A stretch of DNA of 64,000 nucleotides. Source: Sulfuricella denitrificans (lineage in GTDB: Bacteria; Pseudomonadota; Gammaproteobacteria; Burkholderiales; Sulfuricellaceae). This document shows, in pieces, positions 33,635 through 41,503 of the stretch (positions within the stretch are counted from its first letter, which is position 1; the number at the start of each line of letters is the position of its first letter). The notes beneath the pieces are model-generated. The model had not been told where the DNA came from. It was given only the letters and a program-made list of their open reading frames with translations, and searched no databases. A program made the translations under genes and the position numbers. The DNA lies in NCBI GenBank assembly GCA_002632355.1, contig NSJJ01000010.1, positions 87,952 through 151,951 of the forward strand, written 5' to 3'.

Positions 33635-35042
33635 TCATCGATCCGCGTTACTGTCGGCGATGCTGTCGGTACTCCTGCTGAGCGCTTGCGCCATCGGGCC
33701 GGACTATGTGCGCCCGTCCGCCCCCGAGAAGACAGCAACGCCGTTCGTGAGCGGCGGCGAGGTGGCCAGTGCGGTGTCGCTGCCCGAGGAATGGTGGCGG
33801 CTGTACCAAGACCCGGTCCTGGACCAACTTGTCCAGCGCGCGTTCGCGGCCAACGTCGATCTGCGGATTGCTGCGGCCAATCTTGAGCGTGAGCGTGCCG
33901 TGCTGTCCGAGGCGGACATCGCACGATTTCCATCCACCCAGATCTCGGCCGGCCGGACCTACGGCGATAGTACATCGTCGTCGGGGCAAGGCAGCACACT
34001 GCCTGATCGGCAAAGGACAACCACGGGCGGGCTGACCGTGTCCTGGGAAGTCGATCTGCTGGGCCGCGTGCGGCGTTCGGTCGAAGCCGCGCATGCGGAT
34101 GTCGAGGCGGTCGAGGCGACCCGCGACGCCGTGCGCGTCACGGTCGCCGCCGAAACCACGCGCAACTATGTCGCCGCCTGTTCACTGGCCGAATCCCTGG
34201 TGGCAACGGAGCAATCCATCGCCATCACCCGGCAGACGCTGGACCTGATGCAGCAGCAGGAGCGCGTCGGCTCGGCATCCCGTTTTGACGTGGAGCGGGC
34301 CACCGTCACCTTGGCTAATACCGAGGCCGGGCTGCCGTCTTTGCAGGCCCGTCGGCAGAACGCGCTATTCGCGCTGGCGGCGTTGCTGGGCGCCACGCCG
34401 TCGGAAGTACCGGCCGAAGCTGCCGCCTGCGCCAAGGCACCGGCGCTGTCGGCGCCGATCCCGGTGGCCGACGGGGCCGCGCTGCTGCGCCGACGCCCGG
34501 ACCTCCGTCAAGCCGAGCGCAAGCTGGCTGGAGACACGGCACGGATCGGCGTGGCGACGGCTGATTTGTATCCGCGCATTTCCCTGGGCGGTTCGACCAA
34601 TTACGCGCGTAGCGGCGGTTCTGGCGGTGATTGGACCTTTGGCGTCGGTCCCGCGTTGTCTTGGAGTTTTCCCAATATCGGCGTGGCCCGCGCCAAGGTG
34701 AAGCAATCCGAAGCGCAGGTTCAGGCCTCGCTTGCGAGCTTCGATGGCAGTGTCCTGAGCGCCTTGCGAGAGGTCGAGCAGACGCTGACGACCCTGAACG
34801 CCGAGCAGCGACGCCGCGTCTCGCTCGAACAGGCCGACCGCAGCGCGCGTGTCGCCTACGACCTGGCGGAGGCCCGCTACCGCGCAGGCAGCATTTCCCA
34901 GATCGAACGACTGGCGGCCGCCCAGGATCGCGTCGCCGCCCAATCCACGCTGGCTGAGTCCGAGGTGTCGCTGAACGCGGCGCGCGTGGATGTGTTCAAG
35001 GCGCTGGGCGGAGGTTGGCAAGCGACCGCGGGCGATCAGTGA
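33627..35042 (+). CDS. Outer-membrane efflux channel lipoprotein (NodT/OprM type)
   Basis: A 471-residue outer-membrane factor. A lipoprotein signal ends at LLLSACAIGPDYVRP (Cys21), the usual entry to this family. Two repeats of long periplasmic helices flank beta strands, visible as the two PDLRQAE- and NLERER-type helical stretches. It forms the exit duct of the tripartite pump whose other parts are encoded just upstream. The ATG overlaps the permease stop, so the three parts are made together. Confidence 0.93.
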   Translation: MRDHRSALLSAMLSVLLLSACAIGPDYVRPSAPEKTATPFVSGGEVASAVSLPEEWWRLYQDPVLDQLVQRAFAANVDLRIAAANLERERAVLSEADIARFPSTQISAGRTYGDSTSSSGQGSTLPDRQRTTTGGLTVSWEVDLLGRVRRSVEAAHADVEAVEATRDAVRVTVAAETTRNYVAACSLAESLVATEQSIAITRQTLDLMQQQERVGSASRFDVERATVTLANTEAGLPSLQARRQNALFALAALLGATPSEVPAEAAACAKAPALSAPIPVADGAALLRRRPDLRQAERKLAGDTARIGVATADLYPRISLGGSTNYARSGGSGGDWTFGVGPALSWSFPNIGVARAKVKQSEAQVQASLASFDGSVLSALREVEQTLTTLNAEQRRRVSLEQADRSARVAYDLAEARYRAGSISQIERLAAAQDRVAAQSTLAESEVSLNAARVDVFKALGGGWQATAGDQ

Positions 35043-35270
35043 GCGGCAACCCGTCGCCGAGAAGATTGGCGCAAAGCGGTCATTCATGCGGTCTGCGCGG
35101 CGCTGTCCATATGGTTTTCGATTGATAAGGAGACCCGCATGAAATAATGCCCCAGTCATTAAGTATCTTAACGGCGTTCCGACCGTATCCGGACTATTAG
35201 CAATAACCCGGACGTTTCAGCGCCTGAATAACTGCTATGTTTCAATAGGCAATCAACACTGGAGATATAT

Positions 35271-35663
35271 ATGAACACCACTATTAAATCAGCAATAGTT
35301 GCAGCGCTATTCGTGCTCTCAACTAACGTCATTGCAGTAGATAACAAGGCAGAAAAAATTAGACCCAATATCATCGGGAAAACATATGTATTTGACTATG
35401 GCGACTTCGCTTATGACGTAACCATATCCTCGGATAAATCACTACATTGGAAGCTCGTAAAAGGAAGTTTTGAAGGCAGCCCTGACAATGGAGACAATCC
35501 ATACTTATTGAGCAAAATAGCCGATGGCATTATTTTTCTTTCGTGGAAAGAAGAAAGTGGAATGCAGTATTACAACGTAATTAATTTTAAAACTGGAAAA
35601 CTAACAACTCATGGCAATGACGCCAGTTATGTGAATACAGGAACGGTGTCGTCAAAAAAATAG
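35271..35663 (+). CDS. Small exported calycin/MoaF-like protein, AT-rich
   Basis: A 130-residue protein with a clear signal peptide (cleavage probably after NVIA, residue 22). The mature part is strand-rich: GKTYVFDYGDFAYDVTIS, LHWKLVKGSF, IADGIIFLSWKEESGMQYYNVINFKTGKL, a pattern reminiscent of MoaF- and phenolic-acid-decarboxylase-like beta barrels. It would bind a small ligand in the periplasm; that is inference. The gene is far richer in A and T than everything around it, so it came from another source. No partner gene is next to it, and 35043-35270 before it holds no gene I can see. Confidence 0.75.
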   Translation: MNTTIKSAIVAALFVLSTNVIAVDNKAEKIRPNIIGKTYVFDYGDFAYDVTISSDKSLHWKLVKGSFEGSPDNGDNPYLLSKIADGIIFLSWKEESGMQYYNVINFKTGKLTTHGNDASYVNTGTVSSKK

Positions 35664-35910
35664 ACTGCAAAACATAACCCTGCGGTCCAAGGGCCGCTGC
35701 GCGATAAAGCCGCGCAGCGCCTCTGACCTCCACGTTTCTGAATGTCAGCTTTCCAGAACCGGCAGCGGCAGTTAAGGGTCGATTCGAGTCGGTCAAGTTG
35801 ATGCGACTCAGTGGTCAACTTCGATGAGAATGTATGGTCTGGTCAGTGCGATTCTGCACGTGGCGATTGCACCGATGTAGGCAAGGACATGCCGCCTGGA
35901 GAGAAGCTTT

Positions 35911-36855
35911 ATGGAGTTGCGACATCTGCGTTGCTTCCTTGCCGTAGCTGAAGAGCTTCACTTTGCCCGTGCCGCCGAGAAATTGCACATCGAGCAGTCG
36001 CCGCTTTCGCGTGCCATCAAAGAGCTGGAAGAAGACCTGGGGGTTCAGTTATTCGCCCGCACCACCCGCAGTACCCGACTGACGCGCGCGGGCCGGATGT
36101 TTTTGGAACACGTGCCGCGTATCTTCGCCTCCTTGCAGCAGGCACGAGACAGCGTGAAGGCTGCCGCCAACGGCTTCCACGGACAATTGCGCATTGCTTT
36201 GTCTGATGGCATCACACCGACTTGCTTCTCAGCACTCTTGGCACTATGCCGGCAGGAAGAGCCTGAGATTGAGATTCGCTTGACCGAGGCTCCCTTGTCT
36301 CAGCAGATCAAGGGACTACACGAAGATCTATACGACGTGGGCTTTGCTCAGTTGAGTGAAGTTGGTGATGGGCTTGTTGCGAAACCGATTTGGCACGATC
36401 CATTGATGGTTGCGGTACCCACTCGTCACCCCTTGCTCGCCTACAAGCGCGTACCTTTGGACGAGATGCTGCGCTATCCCTTGGCACTCTGCGATGTGCA
36501 GGCATGCGAAGGACATGCTCGCCAAATTAATCGCGCCCTGCGTCAATCGAGTCTGGAGCCGTTGATAGCCGAACGAGTGGCATCGTTCGAATTGATGATG
36601 ACCTTGGTATCTGCGGGGTTTGCGCTGGGGCTGGCGGGGGCATCACAGATTGCCGCAAGCCTTGAACCCGGCGTCGTGGCTCGGCCGCTGGCTGGTCGAT
36701 CGCACAGGCTCACGACTTACATGCTGCGAGTGGATAACGAACCGTCGGACGCCTTGGCGCGTTTCATCGAGCGAGTCCTTGCCATTGATCCCCCGAGAGG
36801 AAAGACCTCTGCTGCACTTGAACGAACTGATCCACCGGAGGAAATCGAGCAATGA
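35911..36855 (+). CDS. LysR-type regulator upstream of the transfer operon (TraR position)
   Basis: A 314-residue LysR-type regulator. The winged HTH covers residues 1-60 (MELRHLRCFLAVAEELHFARAAEKLH, QSPLSRAIKELEEDLGVQLFAR) and the effector-binding domain about 90-300. In Tn4371-type ICEs a LysR-like gene called traR sits here, before traG, and is thought to control transfer. GAGAG precedes ATG 35911. Its stop overlaps the start of the lipoprotein gene as ATGA, so the two are coexpressed. Confidence 0.9.
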   Translation: MELRHLRCFLAVAEELHFARAAEKLHIEQSPLSRAIKELEEDLGVQLFARTTRSTRLTRAGRMFLEHVPRIFASLQQARDSVKAAANGFHGQLRIALSDGITPTCFSALLALCRQEEPEIEIRLTEAPLSQQIKGLHEDLYDVGFAQLSEVGDGLVAKPIWHDPLMVAVPTRHPLLAYKRVPLDEMLRYPLALCDVQACEGHARQINRALRQSSLEPLIAERVASFELMMTLVSAGFALGLAGASQIAASLEPGVVARPLAGRSHRLTTYMLRVDNEPSDALARFIERVLAIDPPRGKTSAALERTDPPEEIEQ

Positions 36856-37127
36856 AGAAAATCATCCTGCTTCTGCTTGCAGCAACGTTGGTAGCTTGCG
36901 GCAAACCCGAGCCGACCCAGCCGAGCAGCAGCTCTGAGCCAACCGAAACGGTGGAATCGCTCGCAGCCAATCCCGAACGGTTGAAGGCACTGCGACAGCA
37001 GTGCAAGACAGATCGAGCAAAGCTCGGCGAAGAATTCTGCAACCGAGTGGCCGAAGCGACGAACCGACGCTTTCTCGGAGATGGCAAAACGCCCTACACG
37101 CCGCCGAAAGAGTTGCCCAAGTTCTAA
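36852..37127 (+). CDS. EexN/TrbK-like exclusion lipoprotein
   Basis: A 91-residue lipoprotein: signal peptide then lipobox LVACG (Cys17), an acidic, Ser/Pro/Glu-rich linker, and a C-terminal core LRQQCKTDRAKLGEEFCNRVAEATNRRF with two cysteines 14 apart that can form a disulfide. This is the EexN pattern, a family of entry-exclusion lipoproteins that stop a cell from receiving a second copy of the same element. It overlaps the LysR gene by ATGA and lies 221 bp before traG. Confidence 0.87.
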   Translation: MKKIILLLLAATLVACGKPEPTQPSSSSEPTETVESLAANPERLKALRQQCKTDRAKLGEEFCNRVAEATNRRFLGDGKTPYTPPKELPKF

Positions 37128-37231
37128 TAGTGGTCGATTTTCAACAAAACCCAATTCACTTGCTCGATACGCCGTAACGCGCCGCCGCTTGCAGCGTCTT
37201 TATTTGCTTCGTCGCTACATGAATTGATGCC

Positions 37232-37256
37232 TTATCAGGGATTGTTATCCCGATAA
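37232..37256. promoter_or_regulatory. Palindrome upstream of traG
   Basis: A near-perfect palindrome, TTATCAGGGAT and ATCCCGATAA around a TGTT centre, in the gap between the exclusion lipoprotein gene and traG. It could be a regulator site for the transfer operon or part of a transfer origin. No convincing -35/-10 pair is seen. Confidence 0.4.
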
Positions 37257-37348
37257 CGGTCTTTGACCGGCCTTGATCCAGCCCCGAATCTCCCGAATAC
37301 GGCACGTTTTTGTGCCGCTTGCCGCGCAGGAGAAATCGGGAGGCCAGG

Positions 37349-39355
37349 ATGCAAGGTCAAGGTGTGCTGTTCGGGCAGATCGTTGCTGTGTTCAGCATCG
37401 TGATCGCCGGTGTGTGGGGAGCCACACAATGGACAGCCGCCGCCCTGGGCTACCAGCTACGCCTTGGCTCGCCCTGGTTCGATTTCTTCGGCACGCCGGT
37501 CTATCACCCTTGGCGGCTGTTCGAGTGGTGGTTCTTCTTCGATGCCTACGCGCCGCACGTCTTCGACATCGGCGGCGCGATCGCGGGCGGCAGCGGGCTG
37601 ATCGCCGTCGTGGTCGCCATCGCCATGTCGGTGTGGCGTTCGCGGCAATCGAAGCTGGTCACGACCTACGGTTCAGCGCGCTGGGCCGATGCCAACGATA
37701 TCCGCAAGGCCGGGCTGAATCAACCTGCGGGCATTTTTCTTGGCCTTCATGACGGACAGTACCTTCGTCATGAAGGCCCTGAGCATGTTTTGACCTTTGC
37801 ACCGACGCGCTCCGGCAAGGGCGTAGGCCTCGTGGTGCCAACACTTCTTTCCTGGCCCGCGTCTGCTGTCATCCACGACATCAAGGGCGAAAACTGGCAG
37901 ATCACCGCCGGCTGGCGCTCGCGCTTCTCGCACTGCCTGCTATTCAACCCCACCGATGCGAAGTCAGCGGCCTACAACCCGCTGCTGGAGGTACGGCGCG
38001 GCGCGCATGAAGTGCGCGACGTGCAGAACATCGCCGACATCCTGGTGGACCCGGAAGGCGCGCTGGAGCGTCGGAACCACTGGGAGAAGACTTCGCACGC
38101 GCTGCTGGTCGGCGCCATCCTGCATGTGCTCTATGCCGGCGAAGACAAGACGCTGCGTGGCGTCGCCAACTTTCTGTCCGACCCGGCGTGTCCGTTCGAG
38201 CTGACGCTGCATCGGATGATGACGACACGCCATCTTGGCGATGCCCCGCATCCCGTCGTCGCCTCGGCTGCGCGCGAAGTGCTCAACAAGAGCGACAACG
38301 AGCGTTCGGGCGTGCTGTCCACAGCCATGTCTTTTCTCGGTCTGTACCGAGACCCGACGGTGGCCGAAGTCACCTCGCGTTGCGACTGGCGCATCGCCGA
38401 CTTGATTTCGGCTGAGCATCCGGTATCGCTGTACCTGGTCGTACCGCCGTCAGACATCAGCCGTACCAAACCGCTGGTGCGCCTGATCCTCAACCAGATC
38501 GGCCGGCGCCTGACCGAATCGCTCGATGGCAGCGACGGCATCGCACGCCGCCACAAGCTGCTGTTGATGCTCGATGAGTTTCCGGCACTGGGCCGACTCG
38601 ACTTCTTCGAGACGGCCCTGGCGTTCATGGCCGGCTATGGAATTCGTAGCTTCCTGATCGCGCAGTCGCTCAACCAGATCGACAAAGCCTACGGCCAGAA
38701 CCATTCGATTCTCGACAACTGCCATGTCCGGGTGACGTTCGCCACCAACGACGAACGCACGGCCAAGCGCATCTCCGAGACGCTGGGTACCGCCACCGAG
38801 CTGCGCGCGCAGCGCAACTACGCCGGCCATCGGCTGGCGCCTTGGCTGGGGCACCTGATGGTGTCGCGGCAGGAGACGGCGCGCCCGCTACTCACGCCCG
38901 GCGAGGTGATGCAGCTTCCACCCGATGAGGCCGTGGTGATGGTGTCCAGCGTGGCGCCAATCCGCGCGAAGAAGCTGCGCTACTACGCGGACGCCAACTT
39001 CAAGCGGCGCGTACTGCCGCCACCGGCGCTTGCGGCCAGTCGCTATGCCGACGCACCGCCTTTGCGGCCCGACGACTGGAGCGGTCTGGCGATCCCGGCC
39101 GTGCCGACTGAAGCGACCACAGCCGCGGCCCTGACCGACAGCGACACAGGCACCGCCGATGACGGCGGCCCGCGCCGCCAGCCGGAGCTGTCCGAGGTCG
39201 CCGAGTACCACCCCGAGCAGGAACCCGCGAGCAACGACCTGGCGCTGCTCGATGACGACGACCTGCCGCTCCCGCTTCCCCGTCAGCTCGATCCGGCCAT
39301 GCAGCGCACGGCCCGGCTGGCATCCCTCGACCCCGACGACGGAATCCAGCTATGA
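37349..39355 (+). CDS. traG: VirD4-type coupling protein TraG
   Basis: A 668-residue type IV coupling protein that hands the relaxase-DNA complex to the secretion channel. Two or three N-terminal membrane helices (about 5-25 and 70-95), Walker A APTRSGKGVG near 151-160, Walker B LLMLDEFPALG near 404-414 and the AQSLNQIDKAYG region near 443 show a complete motor. The last 90 residues are acidic and Pro/Ala-rich. ATG 37349 is favoured by GGGAGG ahead of it over an upstream start. It opens a run of about twelve transfer genes. Confidence 0.95.
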   Translation: MQGQGVLFGQIVAVFSIVIAGVWGATQWTAAALGYQLRLGSPWFDFFGTPVYHPWRLFEWWFFFDAYAPHVFDIGGAIAGGSGLIAVVVAIAMSVWRSRQSKLVTTYGSARWADANDIRKAGLNQPAGIFLGLHDGQYLRHEGPEHVLTFAPTRSGKGVGLVVPTLLSWPASAVIHDIKGENWQITAGWRSRFSHCLLFNPTDAKSAAYNPLLEVRRGAHEVRDVQNIADILVDPEGALERRNHWEKTSHALLVGAILHVLYAGEDKTLRGVANFLSDPACPFELTLHRMMTTRHLGDAPHPVVASAAREVLNKSDNERSGVLSTAMSFLGLYRDPTVAEVTSRCDWRIADLISAEHPVSLYLVVPPSDISRTKPLVRLILNQIGRRLTESLDGSDGIARRHKLLLMLDEFPALGRLDFFETALAFMAGYGIRSFLIAQSLNQIDKAYGQNHSILDNCHVRVTFATNDERTAKRISETLGTATELRAQRNYAGHRLAPWLGHLMVSRQETARPLLTPGEVMQLPPDEAVVMVSSVAPIRAKKLRYYADANFKRRVLPPPALAASRYADAPPLRPDDWSGLAIPAVPTEATTAAALTDSDTGTADDGGPRRQPELSEVAEYHPEQEPASNDLALLDDDDLPLPLPRQLDPAMQRTARLASLDPDDGIQL

Positions 39356-39816
39356 GCCAATACCGCCTCAACCTGTTCATTTCGCCCGAACATGCCAAGC
39401 GCCTGGACGAGCTGGCCGCCAAGAAAGGCGTGTCCAAGTCGTCCATCGTCGCGGCGGCCCTCGCATCTTGGCTGTCGCCGGACGCGGGCGACCAGCGTGA
39501 AGCGGCCATCGCCAAGCGGCTAGATCGGCTGTCGCGCCAGTTCGAGCGGCTGGAGCGTGACCAGAACATCGAGATCGAAACGCTGGCGCTGTTCATCCGC
39601 TACTTCCTCACCGTCAGCACGCCGGTTCCCGAGGCCCATCAAGAGGCGGCTCGCGCCCAGGGCAAGGTGCGCTTCGAGCAGTTCGTCGAACAGCTCGGCC
39701 GCCACCTGCTGCGCGGGCGCAGCCTGGTGCGCGACGTGGTGGAGGAACTGCATCCCGACAGTGCGCGGATGGACGACGCGGCTGCACTGGCCGAAGCGCA
39801 GGAGCGTGCCCAGTGA
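39352..39816 (+). CDS. CopG-family ribbon-helix-helix protein between traG and trbB
   Basis: A 154-residue protein. Residues 1-42 form a ribbon-helix-helix (YRLNLFISPEHAKRLDELAAKKGVSKSSIVAAAL), followed by a helical region with a coiled-coil stretch AKRLDRLSRQFERLERDQNIEIETL. It probably represses the trb operon or helps assemble the relaxosome. Overlaps of ATGA with traG and GTGA with trbB bind its production to theirs. This small gene is constant in this ICE family. Confidence 0.9.
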   Translation: MSQYRLNLFISPEHAKRLDELAAKKGVSKSSIVAAALASWLSPDAGDQREAAIAKRLDRLSRQFERLERDQNIEIETLALFIRYFLTVSTPVPEAHQEAARAQGKVRFEQFVEQLGRHLLRGRSLVRDVVEELHPDSARMDDAAALAEAQERAQ

Positions 39817-40853
39817 GTGCCGTTCCGCAGTCACCCATCGCCACGTCGCTGGACCGTCGTATCCGGATGCTGCGCACGGCCATGGGGCCAGTGATTGCTG
39901 CTGCGCTGGAAGACCCGGACGTGGTGGAAATCATGCTCAACCCCGACCGATCTCTGTGGGTGGATCGCCTGTCCTCTGGCCGCGCACCGCTGGGCGTGGA
40001 GCTGTCCGAAGCGGATGGCGAGCGGATCATCCGATTGGTCGCCGCACACGTCGGCGCCGAAGTGCATCGCGGCCAACCACTGCTGACCGCCGAGCTGCCC
40101 GAGACGGGGGAACGCTTCGAAGGCATCTTGCCGCCCGCTGCCCCGGGGCCAGCCTTCGCGCTGCGCAAGCGCGCCGTGAACATCATCGGCCTGGATCGCT
40201 ACGTCGCCGACGGCATCCTGTCCGCCCCGCAGGCTGAGTTCCTGCGTCGCGCGGTGTGTGAGCGGCAGAACATCCTGATCGCTGGCGGCACCAGCACCGG
40301 CAAGACCACGCTCGCCAATGCCTTGCTCGCCGAGATCGCCGCCACCGGCGACCGCGTGCTGGTGCTCGAAGACACGATTGAACTGCAATGCGCCGCGCGC
40401 GATCACGTGCCCCTGCGCACGCGCGCAGGCGTCGTCTCCATGACCGAGCTGGTGCGCGCCACGATGCGGCTGCGCCCCGACCGCGTGGTCGTCGGCGAAG
40501 TGCGCGGCGGCGAGGCGCTGGATCTCGTCAAGGTCTGGGGCACCGGCCATCCGGGCGGCATCGCCACGATTCACGCCGGCTCCGCGCTGGGCGCGTTGCT
40601 GCGGCTGGAGCAGTTGATCCTCGAAGTCGCGGTGAATCCGCCGCGCGCCTTGATCGCCGAAGCGGTGAACGTCGTTGTGTTTATCGTCGGTCGCGGCCGC
40701 AAGCGCCGTATCGAAACCATTGCCCGTGTCGCCGGTTTCGACGGCGCGGGTTATCGCCTGGCGGACATGCTGGAAACACCGTTTCCAGAACTGCTGCCGT
40801 TTTCTTCCTCTATTCCTTCCCCGTCCCCCAACCCCTCTGGAGAACTGCCATGA
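39813..40853 (+). CDS. trbB: TrbB, VirB11-type secretion ATPase
   Basis: A 346-residue hexameric ATPase of the type IV secretion system. Walker A GGTSTGKTT is near residues 158-166, the Asp box LEDTIEL near 187-193, Walker B RPDRVVVGEVRGGEALD near 225-241 and the His box GHPGGIATIHAG near 248-259. It starts with GTG 39813 overlapping the previous stop. It powers pilus assembly and transfer from the cytoplasmic side of the inner membrane. Confidence 0.95.
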   Translation: MSAVPQSPIATSLDRRIRMLRTAMGPVIAAALEDPDVVEIMLNPDRSLWVDRLSSGRAPLGVELSEADGERIIRLVAAHVGAEVHRGQPLLTAELPETGERFEGILPPAAPGPAFALRKRAVNIIGLDRYVADGILSAPQAEFLRRAVCERQNILIAGGTSTGKTTLANALLAEIAATGDRVLVLEDTIELQCAARDHVPLRTRAGVVSMTELVRATMRLRPDRVVVGEVRGGEALDLVKVWGTGHPGGIATIHAGSALGALLRLEQLILEVAVNPPRALIAEAVNVVVFIVGRGRKRRIETIARVAGFDGAGYRLADMLETPFPELLPFSSSIPSPSPNPSGELP

Positions 40854-41227
40854 CACACGCCCACGCTTTCCGCTTTTCTGTAAATCCGGCTTCCCACCTC
40901 GCACGCCTGCGGCGTCTGGCTGAGCCGGCGCATAACGGCCTGCTGCTGGCCGCCGCGATGGTGATGACCACCGGCACCGCGAAGGCGGCCGGCTCCTCAA
41001 TGCCTTGGGAAGGGCCGCTGCAATCCATCCTCGACTCCATCCAGGGGCCGGTGGCGCGGATCATCGCGGTGATCATCATCATTTCGACGGGCCTGGCGCT
41101 GGCCTTCGGCGACACGTCGGGCGGTTTTCGCAAGCTGATCCAGATCGTGTTCGGTCTGTCCATCGCGTTCGCCGCGTCGTCGTTCTTCCTGTCGTTCTTC
41201 AGCTTCTCGGGCGGGGCCGTCGTATGA
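40850..41227 (+). CDS. trbC: TrbC, conjugative pilin precursor
   Basis: A 125-residue VirB2/TrbC-type pilin. A long leader with a hydrophobic stretch ends near TGTAKAAGSSMPWE (cleavage about residue 47), followed by two membrane helices (RIIAVIIIISTGLALAFG and IVFGLSIAFAASSFFLSFF) joined by a short polar loop. The signal peptidase TraF encoded elsewhere in the element should complete its maturation into a cyclic pilin. Start ATG 40850 overlaps trbB by ATGA. Confidence 0.93.
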   Translation: MTHAHAFRFSVNPASHLARLRRLAEPAHNGLLLAAAMVMTTGTAKAAGSSMPWEGPLQSILDSIQGPVARIIAVIIIISTGLALAFGDTSGGFRKLIQIVFGLSIAFAASSFFLSFFSFSGGAVV

Positions 41228-41493
41228 GCACGGCCAACGATCTGCCGGGCTTCGAGATTCCACTGCATCGCTCGCTGACCGAGCCGATCCTGCTGGGCGG
41301 CGCGCCACGCACCGTGGCGATTGCCAACGGCACGCTGGCCGCTGCGGTGGGCTTAGGGCTTCAACTGTGGATTCCGGGGCTGGTGCTCTGGATCGTCGGC
41401 CACTCGCTGGCGATGTGGGGCGCGCGCGTCGATCCGCAGTTCATGCAGGTGTTTGCTATGCACCTGAAGCACAAACCGCTGCTGGACGTGTGA
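41224..41493 (+). CDS. trbD: TrbD, VirB3-type inner-membrane protein
   Basis: An 89-residue VirB3-like protein with the family pattern FEIPLHRSLTEPILLGGAPR at the N-terminus, membrane helices at about 33-66 and a C-terminal HLKHKPLLDV. It sits in the inner membrane with the VirB4-type ATPase. Start ATG 41224 overlaps trbC by ATGA, and trbE follows after 10 bp. Confidence 0.93.
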   Translation: MSTANDLPGFEIPLHRSLTEPILLGGAPRTVAIANGTLAAAVGLGLQLWIPGLVLWIVGHSLAMWGARVDPQFMQVFAMHLKHKPLLDV

Positions 41494-41503
41494 GGACCAT
41501 GCC

